From positions 1 through 33,249 of the forward strand of contig CACACV010000002.1 in the NCBI GenBank assembly GCA_902531025.1: 33,249 nucleotides of DNA, written 5' to 3'. The notes below the pieces were generated by a model that searched no databases, was not told the origin of the DNA, and saw only the letters and a list, made by a program, of their open reading frames with translations. Positions 19,376 through 29,007 of the stretch are shown piece by piece (position 1 is the first letter of the stretch; every line of letters begins with the position of its first letter). Source of the stretch: an uncultured Pelagibacteraceae bacterium (GTDB taxonomy: Bacteria; Pseudomonadota; Alphaproteobacteria; Pelagibacterales; Pelagibacteraceae). Position numbers and translations under genes: made by a program.

Positions 19376-20557
19376 TCAGCCATTTCCAAAAATGTTAAAA
19401 AATCTTTGAAAAAAACCTAATTTATTTTGATGTTTTTTAATTTTATCCTTATTTATATCTTTAAAATTTTCCCTAAAAATTAAACCTGCCTCGCAAACTT
19501 CATGCTCATTTTCTTCATAAAAGTTTATTTCCTTAAAGTTGTATTTGTCCTCCAATTGAAAGGTATTTTTATTAAAAATTTTTGAGCCATTTCCAATAAG
19601 TACTAATGATAAATTTTGTATTTTATCAAAATCTTGTGAGATATTTATATCTTTTAAAGATAATTTTATTATTTCTTCAATTCTTGCTAGTACAACTTTT
19701 TTTAACAAATCTATTGAAATATTTTTTCCTATAATTTCTTGCAAAATGTCATTATTTCTCTTTGAATTTTCATCATCATAAGAAAAATCTATTTCAGATT
19801 TATTAAACCTTTTTTTTAAATTTTCTGACTCTTCCATATTTAAATTCATTATTTGAGATATATCTTTAGAAATATTATTTCCACCAATGGGAATACTGTT
19901 TAAAAATTTTAACTTTTGTTTATTAAAAAAAATTACAGTAGTTCTATCAAAACCAATATCAAGAAAAGCCACAAATTCGTTATCTTTAAAATAATTAATA
20001 TATTTATATGATTTAACTAAACTTGATGAAAAAAAATCTAAAATATTTAAATTATTTTTTTTAAATACCTCGATTACATTTTTATATTGATAGTAAGGTA
20101 AACATATAAGTGTAATTTCAAGTATTGCAGAATTTTTTTCATTTATTTGTTCTGGCATATTTAAAAATTCTTTATCATTAATGATATATTTCTTTACTAT
20201 TGAGTGGATAATTTTTTTATTTGTATAGCAATCTTTTATTAATTGATTTGCCTCTAAAATTATTGATGAACAAAAATCTTTAAAAGAAATTTTTTGATCT
20301 ATTTTTTTTTTAATAGAAAGGTCAATAGTATAAATATCTGGGCTATCATATAATACAGTTAAATTTTCAAGATGAGTAGAAATTTTACTTTCTGCATCTC
20401 TAACTAGTAAATTTACTTTTTCCAAGTACTCATCATGATTATTATTTTGAATAATTTTTTTTGACTGAAAAAATAATTTAGAAAAATTTTCACTAAAAAC
20501 TCCTAATCTTAATTCACTAGATCCAAAATCAATTATAGATGAATATTTATCCTTCAT
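19376..20557 (-). CDS. ftsA: Cell division protein FtsA
   Basis: Actin/ASKHA fold: 'SSIIDFGSSELRLGVF', 'FVAFLDIGFDRTTVIFFNKQKLKFLNSIPIGGNNISKDISQIMNL', 'LSLVLIGNGSKI'. Sits immediately after ftsQ. Confidence 0.82.
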   Translation of the reverse strand: MKDKYSSIIDFGSSELRLGVFSENFSKLFFQSKKIIQNNNHDEYLEKVNLLVRDAESKISTHLENLTVLYDSPDIYTIDLSIKKKIDQKISFKDFCSSIILEANQLIKDCYTNKKIIHSIVKKYIINDKEFLNMPEQINEKNSAILEITLICLPYYQYKNVIEVFKKNNLNILDFFSSSLVKSYKYINYFKDNEFVAFLDIGFDRTTVIFFNKQKLKFLNSIPIGGNNISKDISQIMNLNMEESENLKKRFNKSEIDFSYDDENSKRNNDILQEIIGKNISIDLLKKVVLARIEEIIKLSLKDINISQDFDKIQNLSLVLIGNGSKIFNKNTFQLEDKYNFKEINFYEENEHEVCEAGLIFRENFKDINKDKIKKHQNKLGFFQRFFNIFGNG

Positions 20558-21242
20558 AATTTGATATAATTATTTTGTCGTTCATTCTTAGATCAATCAA
20601 TTGACCTGGTATAATTTTTTTTAACTTAATAAATGATCTATAATTTTTTAATGATTTCTCCAAATTGAATGATGGAAGCATTACAATAGTATTATTTTCA
20701 AACTGAATATCCCATCTGTTACTTTTAAAATGATAATATTTTTTAATTTTGCTTAAATTAAAATTATATAATTCTAAAATTCTTTGTAATTTTAATAACT
20801 CATTTACTTGAAAGTTTCCAAAAACTTCAGGCAAATTAGTTTCTTTTTCTACCAAAGATATCTTTGTAAGTTTTCCATTTTTACCAATATAGAATTTTTT
20901 TCCGTCAAATATTGTAATTCCTACAAAATCAGTTTTTTTTACTTTAACTAATAATTTAGAAGGTAGAATTTTGTTAATTGTATAATTATCTAAAAAACTA
21001 TTTGTATTTAACCTTTGGTTAACCTCATCTTTACTAATTAAAAATATATTTTTTTTTTTAAAAAATTCTAAGTTTTTTTCAAGTATTGTTGTCTCTTTTT
21101 TATTAAGTCCAACAACATTGATATTATTTACTAAATTAAATTTTTTAAATTTAGAAATAACATTAAAGTTAAATGTTGAACTTAATAATAGTAATATTAA
21201 CAAATAAAAATAAATTCTTTTCTTACTTATTGATTGAAGCAT
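20547..21242 (-). CDS. ftsQ: Cell division protein FtsQ
   Basis: N-terminal TM then POTRA-like 'INVVGLNKKETTILEKNLEFFKKKNIFLISKDEV' and 'FYIGKNGKLTKI'; position between ddl and ftsA. Confidence 0.78.
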   Translation of the reverse strand: MLQSISKKRIYFYLLILLLLSSTFNFNVISKFKKFNLVNNINVVGLNKKETTILEKNLEFFKKKNIFLISKDEVNQRLNTNSFLDNYTINKILPSKLLVKVKKTDFVGITIFDGKKFYIGKNGKLTKISLVEKETNLPEVFGNFQVNELLKLQRILELYNFNLSKIKKYYHFKSNRWDIQFENNTIVMLPSFNLEKSLKNYRSFIKLKKIIPGQLIDLRMNDKIIISNYEG

Positions 21243-22146
21243 CTTTAATTATTTTTTCAATTAACTCAATAAAGCTTATTTTATTATAATTTGCAATTTC
21301 AGGTACTAATGAAAGCGCAGTCATACCGGGCTGAGTATTGGTTTCTAACAAGTAAAATTTATTTTTATAAAATCTAAAATCTGATCTCGTAACTCCTCTA
21401 CATTTTAAAATTTTATGTGCTTTTAATGCTAAATCTGTAACTTTATTATAATTTTTTTTACTAATTTTAACTGGGATTATATGTTCAGTTTTTGCATTAG
21501 GATTATATTTTGCCTCATAATCATAGAATTGTCTCTTAGGTTTTAATTCTATGGCTCCTAGCTTTTGTCTACCAAATATTGCAACTTGAATTTCTCTTCC
21601 TGGAATGAATTTTTCAATCAAAACCTCTCCATAACTTTGTAATTTAAATAAATTTTTGATAAAATTTGACTTATTGCATATGTAAACATTAACACTAGAA
21701 CCCTCATTAATTGGTTTTACAACTACTGGAAAATCTAATTTTTTTTTAATTTTTTTAATAATATTTTTTTTAATAACATTTTTTTTAAATAAAAATTTAA
21801 TATATTTGGGTGTTAAAATATTATTTTTAATAAATAGTTTTTTTGATAGTTCTTTATCTATCGCTACAGCAGAGGATTTTACGCCAGAATGAGTATATTT
21901 AACTTTTTCTGACTCGAGTATTGATTGAATGTAACCATCTTCTCCATACCTGCCATGAAGTAAATTCAAAACTAGATTGGGTTTAAAAAATCTTAATTTT
22001 TTTACAAACTTTCCATCAGGTTCAATAATTTTTAGATTATATTTTTTATTTTTTTTTAACTCTAAATAGACACTCTTAGCAGTTAATAAACTTATATCTC
22101 TTTCATTTGAGTAACCGCCTGCTATTAATAGAATTTTTTTTTTCAA
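21223..22146 (-). CDS. ddl: D-alanine--D-alanine ligase
   Basis: ATP-grasp: 'GGYSNERDISLLTAKSV', 'NLLHGRYGEDGYIQSILE', 'PVVVKPINEGSSVNVYIC', 'YLLETNTQPGMTALSLVPEIA'. Confidence 0.93.
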   Translation of the reverse strand: MKKKILLIAGGYSNERDISLLTAKSVYLELKKNKKYNLKIIEPDGKFVKKLRFFKPNLVLNLLHGRYGEDGYIQSILESEKVKYTHSGVKSSAVAIDKELSKKLFIKNNILTPKYIKFLFKKNVIKKNIIKKIKKKLDFPVVVKPINEGSSVNVYICNKSNFIKNLFKLQSYGEVLIEKFIPGREIQVAIFGRQKLGAIELKPKRQFYDYEAKYNPNAKTEHIIPVKISKKNYNKVTDLALKAHKILKCRGVTRSDFRFYKNKFYLLETNTQPGMTALSLVPEIANYNKISFIELIEKIIKDASINK

Positions 22147-22147
22147 T

Positions 22148-23056
22148 TTATTCTAAAATTTTAATTTCTTTTTCTAAACTAATTCCGGTCTTTTCCAAAA
22201 CTCTTTTACTTACAAAATTGATCAACTTTGACATATCTTTGAATGTTGCATTTCCTTTATTAACAAAAAAATTACAATGTTTATCTGAAATACAAGCATC
22301 TCCAAAATTTTTATCTAATGGCACAGAATCTTTTATAAGTTCCCAAACCTTTTTTTTAGTTTGTGATATAGGATTTTTAAATGTGCTACCACTGGTTTTA
22401 ATTCTTGTTGGTTGTGCTTTTTCTTTTTTTAATTTTAGCTCATTTGTAAAATTTTTTATTTTTTTTTGATCTCCCTTGACTCCTTTAAAAGATGCACTTA
22501 AAAAAACTAAGTCATCAGATAAACTAGTTTTTCTATATTCAAATTTAATTTTTTCAGCAGGCAGATTTATTACATTTCCAAAAATATCAATTGCTTGAAT
22601 CGATATCAATATATCCTTAAATTCATTTCCAAAACAACCAGCATTCATTCTTATACCTCCTCCAATCGTACCAGGAATACAGGATAAAAATTCAAATCCA
22701 CTTAAATTATAATTTATTGCAAAATCAGATAGAGCTTTATCTAAAGCAGCACTTCCAGCAATTATTATATCTTCGCCTAGAAGAGAAATATTACCAAAAT
22801 TTCTACCTAATTTTATAACTACACCATCAAATAAATTATCTGTGATTAAAGTATTTGATCCTGCGCCAAGAATAAATATTTTTTCTCTTCCCTTAAGCTT
22901 TTTTAAAAAATTAACTAATTCTTTTAAATTTTCAGCTTTAAAAAAAACTTTTGATTTTCCTCCAATATTAAACCAATTTTTTTTCTTTAGATCATGTTCG
23001 AATCTTACATTGTCTCCAAATTCTAATAACAAATTTTTTAGCTCATTTGTTTCCAT
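22148..23056 (-). CDS. murB: UDP-N-acetylenolpyruvoylglucosamine reductase
   Basis: 'FILGAGSNTLITDNLFDGVVIKLG', 'GFEFLSCIPGTIGGGIRMNAGCFG', 'GSTFKNP'. Confidence 0.95.
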   Translation of the reverse strand: METNELKNLLLEFGDNVRFEHDLKKKNWFNIGGKSKVFFKAENLKELVNFLKKLKGREKIFILGAGSNTLITDNLFDGVVIKLGRNFGNISLLGEDIIIAGSAALDKALSDFAINYNLSGFEFLSCIPGTIGGGIRMNAGCFGNEFKDILISIQAIDIFGNVINLPAEKIKFEYRKTSLSDDLVFLSASFKGVKGDQKKIKNFTNELKLKKEKAQPTRIKTSGSTFKNPISQTKKKVWELIKDSVPLDKNFGDACISDKHCNFFVNKGNATFKDMSKLINFVSKRVLEKTGISLEKEIKILE

Positions 23057-24450
23057 TACATTAACTCCTGAAGTTTTCTCATCCAGTTAGAAATAGATCC
23101 TGCCCCCATTCCTATTACAATTTTTTTGCCATACATATTTTTTTTAAGGAATATTGCTAATTGTTTGTTATCATTAACTAAAAATAATTTAACTTTTGAA
23201 TTTTTTATAATTTCTTTTGCAAAATTTAAATAACTAAATCCTAATTTTATTTTTTCTCCAGCGGTATATACTGGACACAAAACAACAGTATCAGCATTTT
23301 GAAAAGCAAAAGAAAATTCTCTTCTTAAATCTTTTAATCTTGAAATTCGATGAGGCTGAAATATACAAACTTTATCAAAACCATCATAAACTTTATTAAC
23401 TCCTTCTAGTACAACTTTTATCTCTGTTGGATGATGCGCATAATCATCATAAAAATCTATTTCATTATAAGTAAATATTTTATTAAATCTTCTTTGGACA
23501 CCTTTAAAATTTAATAATCCTTTTTTAATATCTGAAATAGATATTCCTACTGTTAAAGCAACTGCTGCTGCCGCAACTGAATTTCTAATGTTATGAAGTC
23601 CAAGTAAAGGTATTTTTATTTTTCTTATGAATAATTTTTTTTTATTTGGAACATTCACAAGCAAATCAAATTCAGTAAATTTTATATTTTGTTTGATATT
23701 CTTAATTAAAAAATTTGATTTAGAATTAATTCCATATGTATAAATATTTTTACTATTAAGTTTTCTAATAAGATCGGTGCTAATTTTATCGTCTATACAT
23801 ATAAAGGATTTTCCAAATGAAGGAACTTTTTCAATAAATTTAATAAAGTAATTTTTTAAACTATCCATAGATTTATAAAAATCCATGTGCTCTCTATCTA
23901 TATTTGTAATAATTGAATAGGTGGGAGGAATATGTACAAAACTTCCATCAGATTCGTCTGCTTCTAAAATTGACCATTCACTTTTTCCAAGTTTAGCAGT
24001 ATTTTTTATAGAATTAATAACGCCACCATTAATAATTGTAGGATCTAATTTAGTTTTTTGTAAAATTGATGCAACTAAAGATGTTGTGGTGGTTTTTCCA
24101 TGCGAACCAACTACAACGATGTTTCTCATTAAAGAAACTATATGAGCCAACATTTCACCTCTCAAAATAATAGGCAGATTTTTTCTTTTTGCCTCAATCA
24201 TTTCTGGATTATTTTTTTTTATTGCTGAAGATATTACAACTATTGTTGCATTTTTAAGATTTTGTTTTTTTTGTCCTATAAAAATTTTTATTTTCTCTTT
24301 TTTAAGTCTCTCAATATTTTTATTTTCTAAAATATCACTTCCCTGAACTTTAAAACCTTTTCCTTTCATAATCAGCGAAAGTCCACTCATTCCAATTCCC
24401 CCAATTCCTACGAAATGAATTAGTTCGGTTTTTCCTAATTCAATTTTCAT
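23056..24450 (-). CDS. murC: UDP-N-acetylmuramate--L-alanine ligase
   Basis: 'HFVGIGGIGMSGLSLIMKGKGFKVQGSD', 'VVGSHGKTTTTSLVASIL', 'DDYAHHPTEIKVVLEG'. Confidence 0.96.
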   Translation of the reverse strand: MKIELGKTELIHFVGIGGIGMSGLSLIMKGKGFKVQGSDILENKNIERLKKEKIKIFIGQKKQNLKNATIVVISSAIKKNNPEMIEAKRKNLPIILRGEMLAHIVSLMRNIVVVGSHGKTTTTSLVASILQKTKLDPTIINGGVINSIKNTAKLGKSEWSILEADESDGSFVHIPPTYSIITNIDREHMDFYKSMDSLKNYFIKFIEKVPSFGKSFICIDDKISTDLIRKLNSKNIYTYGINSKSNFLIKNIKQNIKFTEFDLLVNVPNKKKLFIRKIKIPLLGLHNIRNSVAAAAVALTVGISISDIKKGLLNFKGVQRRFNKIFTYNEIDFYDDYAHHPTEIKVVLEGVNKVYDGFDKVCIFQPHRISRLKDLRREFSFAFQNADTVVLCPVYTAGEKIKLGFSYLNFAKEIIKNSKVKLFLVNDNKQLAIFLKKNMYGKKIVIGMGAGSISNWMRKLQELM

Positions 24451-25504
24451 TTATATTTTCCAATATTTTTTGATTAACATTAATCCAAGTATTTTTGTAA
24501 TTTAATTTTTTTAAATTTTCCTTTTTTTTAATATAATCATTTTTATTAATTAAAATATCTTTCAAAACTTCTTCAATTTTTTCTTCAAAATATTTTTGCT
24601 CTAATATCCAGCAACAACCATGATTCTTATAAAAATTAGCATTTTCAAATTGATGATTATCTTTTGATGATGGTAATGGAATTGCAATAAATGGGATATT
24701 TAAAACAGATAACTCGGCTAAAGTTGAAGCCCCAGCTCTTGTTAAACAAAGATCAGCTTGATGAATAATATTTTCAAAATTTTTTTCAAAATTAAAAATG
24801 GTATTTTCAATATTGTTTTTAGAATAAAAATTTTTTAAATCGTTAATATTTTTATTGCTTGTTTGTTGTATTATATTTAAAGAAAATTTTTTTGAAATAT
24901 TCACAATTAAGTTTTTTAGATTTTTATCAAATATACTTGCGCCTTGGCTGCCTCCTACTACTAATATATTGAACTTATGTTTAGTATTATAGTTATTATT
25001 TAATTTATAGATATTTTCTTTTACTAATGGTTTAATAATTGCCATTTTGCTTTTTGAGTTATTAGGAAAATTTTTAATATCTTCAGAATAACAAAAAATT
25101 TTTATACATGAATTCAAAAAATACTTATTTGCTCTTCCCAAAACCATATTGGGCTCAAGTAAGTAAATTTTTAAGTTAAGTAATTTAGCTGCTAAAATTA
25201 GAGGCAATGACATATATCCTCCTGTAGAAATAAGTTTTTCTACTTTTCTATTTTTTAAAAGAAAAAATGATTTAAAAGTTAAAAATAATATTAAAATTAC
25301 ATTAATTGGCAAAATAAAAATATTATTCAGTTTTGGAGTATCAATTACATTATATTTATAATTATCTTTATCTAAATATCTTGAGCCTCTTTTATCAGTT
25401 GAAATAGTTACATTCATATCTTTTGATAAATGATCAAAAAGAATCATGGCCGGGACTACATGACCCCCTGAACCGCCAGTAGTAATTAGTATATTTCCTT
25501 TCAT
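24440..25504 (-). CDS. murG: MurG glycosyltransferase (lipid II synthesis)
   Basis: 'ITTGGSGGHVVPAMILFDHL', 'YLLEPNMVLGRANKYF', 'VVGGSQGASIFD', 'LCLTRAGASTLAELSVLNIPFIAIPLPSSKDNHQFENA'. Confidence 0.94.
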   Translation of the reverse strand: MKGNILITTGGSGGHVVPAMILFDHLSKDMNVTISTDKRGSRYLDKDNYKYNVIDTPKLNNIFILPINVILILFLTFKSFFLLKNRKVEKLISTGGYMSLPLILAAKLLNLKIYLLEPNMVLGRANKYFLNSCIKIFCYSEDIKNFPNNSKSKMAIIKPLVKENIYKLNNNYNTKHKFNILVVGGSQGASIFDKNLKNLIVNISKKFSLNIIQQTSNKNINDLKNFYSKNNIENTIFNFEKNFENIIHQADLCLTRAGASTLAELSVLNIPFIAIPLPSSKDNHQFENANFYKNHGCCWILEQKYFEEKIEEVLKDILINKNDYIKKKENLKKLNYKNTWINVNQKILENINEN

Positions 25505-25505
25505 C

Positions 25506-26615
25506 TTAGCTAACTTTTCTTTTTGTTAAATTTAAAATAATTCCTGAAATTATTGCTGTACTAACAATAGATGAACCGCCATAACTTAAATATGGTAATG
25601 TCATGCCAGTAGTTGGTAATAACCTAATATTTACTCCAATGTGAACAAATGTTTGCAACAAAATCAATGAAACACTGCCAATTAATATTAATTTAATCTT
25701 TTCTGCGTTTACCAAATTTATTTTTTGTATTATTTTGTATGCAAATACCAAGTACAATAATATGATAGCTATAACGATTATTGCGCCAAACTCTTCGGAA
25801 ACTACGGAAACAATATAATCAGTGTGAGCTTCTGGAATCTTTGAATTAAGAGTGCCTTCTCCTATACCCTTTCCAAAGAAACCGCCACTAATAATAGCAT
25901 CACTTGCTTTTTCAGCTTGATAATTACCAGACTCAGAAGAATTTATAAATGAAAACAATCTAAACTTAATGTACTCAAATTTTGAAACAAAAAAAATTAA
26001 ATAAGAAGCTGTTAAAAAAACAATTATAAAAAATATAAGGAATAAATATATATTAATTCCAGAGACAAAAATAAGAGTTAACCATATCATTGCTATAAGC
26101 AGCGTTTGACCTAAATCTGGTTGGGAAATTAATAGTAATAAGATTGGTAAAAGTATTAGGCTACTTAAAAAATATTTAAAATATAAGTTATTTTTTTTTA
26201 AACATAATAAGGTTGATAAAATTACTATAAAAAAAGGCTTAATAATTTCAATTGGCTGGAATCTTGGTAAAAATCCAAAATCTATCCATCTTTTTGATCC
26301 TTTAACCTCTATTCCAATGAATGGTACTAAAACTAAAGTAATAAATGATATACAGAATAAAAAAATCGATATTTTAATTAATAGTTCTTCTTTCAAAAAT
26401 GAAAAAATAATTAATATAATTATTCCCAAAATTATAAAAGCAAAATGTTTAATAAAAAAATAATAAGAATTTGTATCAAGTTTGTCAGAAGCTATTATGG
26501 AAGTCGAAACTAATGAAAAAAATAATCCCAAAATAAATAAAATAAATGTCAAAGAAAAAATATATTTATCAATATTTTTCCACCAATCATAAAAGTTATC
26601 AAAATAATTTTTCAT
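25506..26615 (-). CDS. ftsW: FtsW (SEDS-family peptidoglycan glycosyltransferase)
   Basis: Multi-TM; 'QPIEIIKPFFIVILS', 'LISQPDLGQTLLIAMIWLTLIFVSGI', 'EAHTDYIVSVVSEEFGAI', 'GVNIRLLPTTGMTLPYLSYGGSS'. Confidence 0.92.
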   Translation of the reverse strand: MKNYFDNFYDWWKNIDKYIFSLTFILFILGLFFSLVSTSIIASDKLDTNSYYFFIKHFAFIILGIIILIIFSFLKEELLIKISIFLFCISFITLVLVPFIGIEVKGSKRWIDFGFLPRFQPIEIIKPFFIVILSTLLCLKKNNLYFKYFLSSLILLPILLLLISQPDLGQTLLIAMIWLTLIFVSGINIYLFLIFFIIVFLTASYLIFFVSKFEYIKFRLFSFINSSESGNYQAEKASDAIISGGFFGKGIGEGTLNSKIPEAHTDYIVSVVSEEFGAIIVIAIILLYLVFAYKIIQKINLVNAEKIKLILIGSVSLILLQTFVHIGVNIRLLPTTGMTLPYLSYGGSSIVSTAIISGIILNLTKRKVS

Positions 26616-26625
26616 AAAATAAAAT

Positions 26626-27918
26626 TTATTTTTTTAAATGTTTTTTAATAATTTTATTAAAATATTTTCCCCTATCTTCAAAATTTTTAAATTGATCAAA
26701 AGATGCAGCTGAAGGACTAAATATAAGAATTCTTTTTTCTTCATTTTTTTTAAAATCTTTAAGAGCTTGTAATAAAGAATGATTTAAATTTTTTGATATT
26801 TTATATTTAATTTTATTAGATAATATTTTTGAAAAAAATAATTTATCTTTTCCATAGATAAATGCTTTGATTTTTCTAAAATTTTCTTTTTTTAATTTTA
26901 ATTTATCTCCTTTCTTAGCTATACCTCCCAAGATCCAATAAATGTTATTAAAAGTCTCCAACAAAGGGAGTGTTGAAGATAAACTGGTTGATTTAGAGTC
27001 ATTGATTACAATTAATGTTTTAGACTGATAAATTGTCTGTTGCCTAAAATCTAAATGCTTAAATTTATTAGCTGCACTAATTATTTTTTTTAAATGAAGT
27101 TTCAAATTTTTAGAAAGAGCAAATATAAAAGAAAGATTTTTAAAGTTAGATACATTTTTAAGATAATCGTTGGTTATCATTTTATGATATCTTTTATATT
27201 TTTCATAATTTACTCTATAAATTCTAGGATTAATTTTATTTTTTTTAATCAAATTATTTAATAAATAATTATTTTTTTCTATAAAAGCACAATCTTTTTT
27301 TGATTGGTTTTGTATTAATTTAAATTTTGCTTTTATGTAGTTTTTATAATTTCCATGTCTTTCAAGATGATCTGGTGAAAGGTTCAATATAACAGAAAAT
27401 TCTGATTTAAAAAATTTACTATATTCTAATTGGTAAGATGATGCCTCTATTACAAAAAGTGTATTATTCTTTAAATTTCTTTCAAGCAGTGTTGGGCTTC
27501 CAATATTTCCCGTTAATCTTACATCTTTTCCATGTTCTTTTAAAATATCATATAATAGTTTTGAAGTTGTAGATTTTCCATTAGTACCAGTAATCGTTAT
27601 TTTTTGTACATTTGGATAACTCAAATAAAATATATCAAGCTCTGTGATTACTTTAGAATTATTATTTTTTAAATATTTGGATAATTTACAATTATTTATA
27701 TCTATCCCAGGACTTAAAACTATGTAATCAAAATTATTTTTTTTTAACTGCTTGTAGTTTATCGTTTTATGTTGATATTTTGATGGTATATTTATCTTAT
27801 TATCATCAATAATTTTACAATAATTTTTTTTATTCAAAAATTTATAAGAAGCGTATCCAGACTTTCCAAAACCATAAATTAAAAAATTTTTTTTATAAAA
27901 TATAGTTTTTTTTTGCAT
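26626..27918 (-). CDS. murD: UDP-N-acetylmuramoylalanine--D-glutamate ligase
   Basis: 'FLIYGFGKSGYASYKFL', 'VLSPGID', 'TITGTNGKSTTSKLLYDIL', 'NLSPDHLERHGNYKNYIKAK', 'INDSKSTSL'. Confidence 0.92.
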   Translation of the reverse strand: MQKKTIFYKKNFLIYGFGKSGYASYKFLNKKNYCKIIDDNKINIPSKYQHKTINYKQLKKNNFDYIVLSPGIDINNCKLSKYLKNNNSKVITELDIFYLSYPNVQKITITGTNGKSTTSKLLYDILKEHGKDVRLTGNIGSPTLLERNLKNNTLFVIEASSYQLEYSKFFKSEFSVILNLSPDHLERHGNYKNYIKAKFKLIQNQSKKDCAFIEKNNYLLNNLIKKNKINPRIYRVNYEKYKRYHKMITNDYLKNVSNFKNLSFIFALSKNLKLHLKKIISAANKFKHLDFRQQTIYQSKTLIVINDSKSTSLSSTLPLLETFNNIYWILGGIAKKGDKLKLKKENFRKIKAFIYGKDKLFFSKILSNKIKYKISKNLNHSLLQALKDFKKNEEKRILIFSPSAASFDQFKNFEDRGKYFNKIIKKHLKK

Positions 27919-27921
27919 TCA

Positions 27922-29007
27922 TTATCTAAATTTTAAAGTTGCTAATCCTATCATTGCCAAAATGATAGAAATTATCCAAAATCTAATAACCACTGTAGAT
28001 TCGGGCCATCCTTTCTTTTCAAAGTGATGGTGAATTGGTGCCATTTTAAATATTCTTTTGCCCGTTAACTTAAAAGAAATTACTTGCGCAATAACTGATA
28101 TTGCCTCTAATACAAATAATCCTCCGGTTATTGCCAAAACAATTTCATGTTTGGTAATTATTCCTACAGCTCCTAAAGATCCTCCTAAAGCAAGCGATCC
28201 GGTATCTCCCATAAAAATTTTTGCTGGAGGAGCATTAAACCACAAAAATCCTAAACAGGCTCCAATGATTGATCCACAGAATATAGATGCTTCACCTACT
28301 CCTTCAATATATGGAATTTGCAAATATCCGGAAAAAACTATATTTCCTGTAACATAACTAATAAATGCAAAACAAGCAGCCACTAGTATTACTGGAACTG
28401 TTGCTAAACCATCTAATCCATCAGTCAAATTAACAGCATTAGATGAACCAACTAAAATAAATAGGTAAAAAGGAATAAAGAACCAACCCAAATTTATTAC
28501 CAAGTTTTTGAAAAAAGGAAAATATAGATTTTTTATTTGATCAGACTCACTAAAAGTATAAAGAATAAATATTCCAATTAAAGCTAATACAACTTGAATA
28601 ATAAATTTAAATTTTGAAGATACGCCTGAAGAATGATTTTTCTTAATTTTTTTATAGTCATCATAAGCACCCAATAATCCAAAAGATCCTGCAATATAAA
28701 TCAAAAACCAATTGTAAGGATTTGAAAGATCTCCCCATAATAAAACTCCAGAAAAAACTCCAAGCAGTATCATTAGCCCTCCCATTGTTGGAGTTCCTAT
28801 TTTTTTTACTATATGATCCGAAGGTCCATCATCTCTTATTGGATTATGTATCTGTTTTGCCGAAAAATAATTTATTAATGGATTCCCAACAATAAAAACT
28901 ATTATCATTGAGGTAAACATTGACAAACCAGTTCTAACAGTTAAATACTTAAAGACATTAAAGAAACTAAAGATATCTACCAAACTTGAAAAAAGACTAA
29001 ACAGCAT
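27922..29007 (-). CDS. mraY: Phospho-N-acetylmuramoyl-pentapeptide transferase
   Basis: 'GTPTMGGLMILLG', 'LLGAYDDYKKIKKNHSSGVSSKFKF', 'NAVNLTDGLDGLATVP', 'FMGDTGSLALGGSLGAVGI', 'MAPIHHHFEKKGWPES'. Confidence 0.96.
   Translation of the reverse strand: MLFSLFSSLVDIFSFFNVFKYLTVRTGLSMFTSMIIVFIVGNPLINYFSAKQIHNPIRDDGPSDHIVKKIGTPTMGGLMILLGVFSGVLLWGDLSNPYNWFLIYIAGSFGLLGAYDDYKKIKKNHSSGVSSKFKFIIQVVLALIGIFILYTFSESDQIKNLYFPFFKNLVINLGWFFIPFYLFILVGSSNAVNLTDGLDGLATVPVILVAACFAFISYVTGNIVFSGYLQIPYIEGVGEASIFCGSIIGACLGFLWFNAPPAKIFMGDTGSLALGGSLGAVGIITKHEIVLAITGGLFVLEAISVIAQVISFKLTGKRIFKMAPIHHHFEKKGWPESTVVIRFWIISIILAMIGLATLKFR

Noticed and set aside
22107-23090. 120-aa and 82-aa plus ORFs opposite ddl/murB/murC
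   Set aside because: Phe/Ser-rich antisense translations of Lys/Glu-rich genes; no independent support.
23921-24145. 74-aa plus ORF opposite murC
   Set aside because: Antisense to the conserved MurC ATP-binding region.
28058-28357. 99-aa plus ORF opposite mraY
   Set aside because: Antisense to a conserved membrane enzyme; composition reflects the reverse complement.
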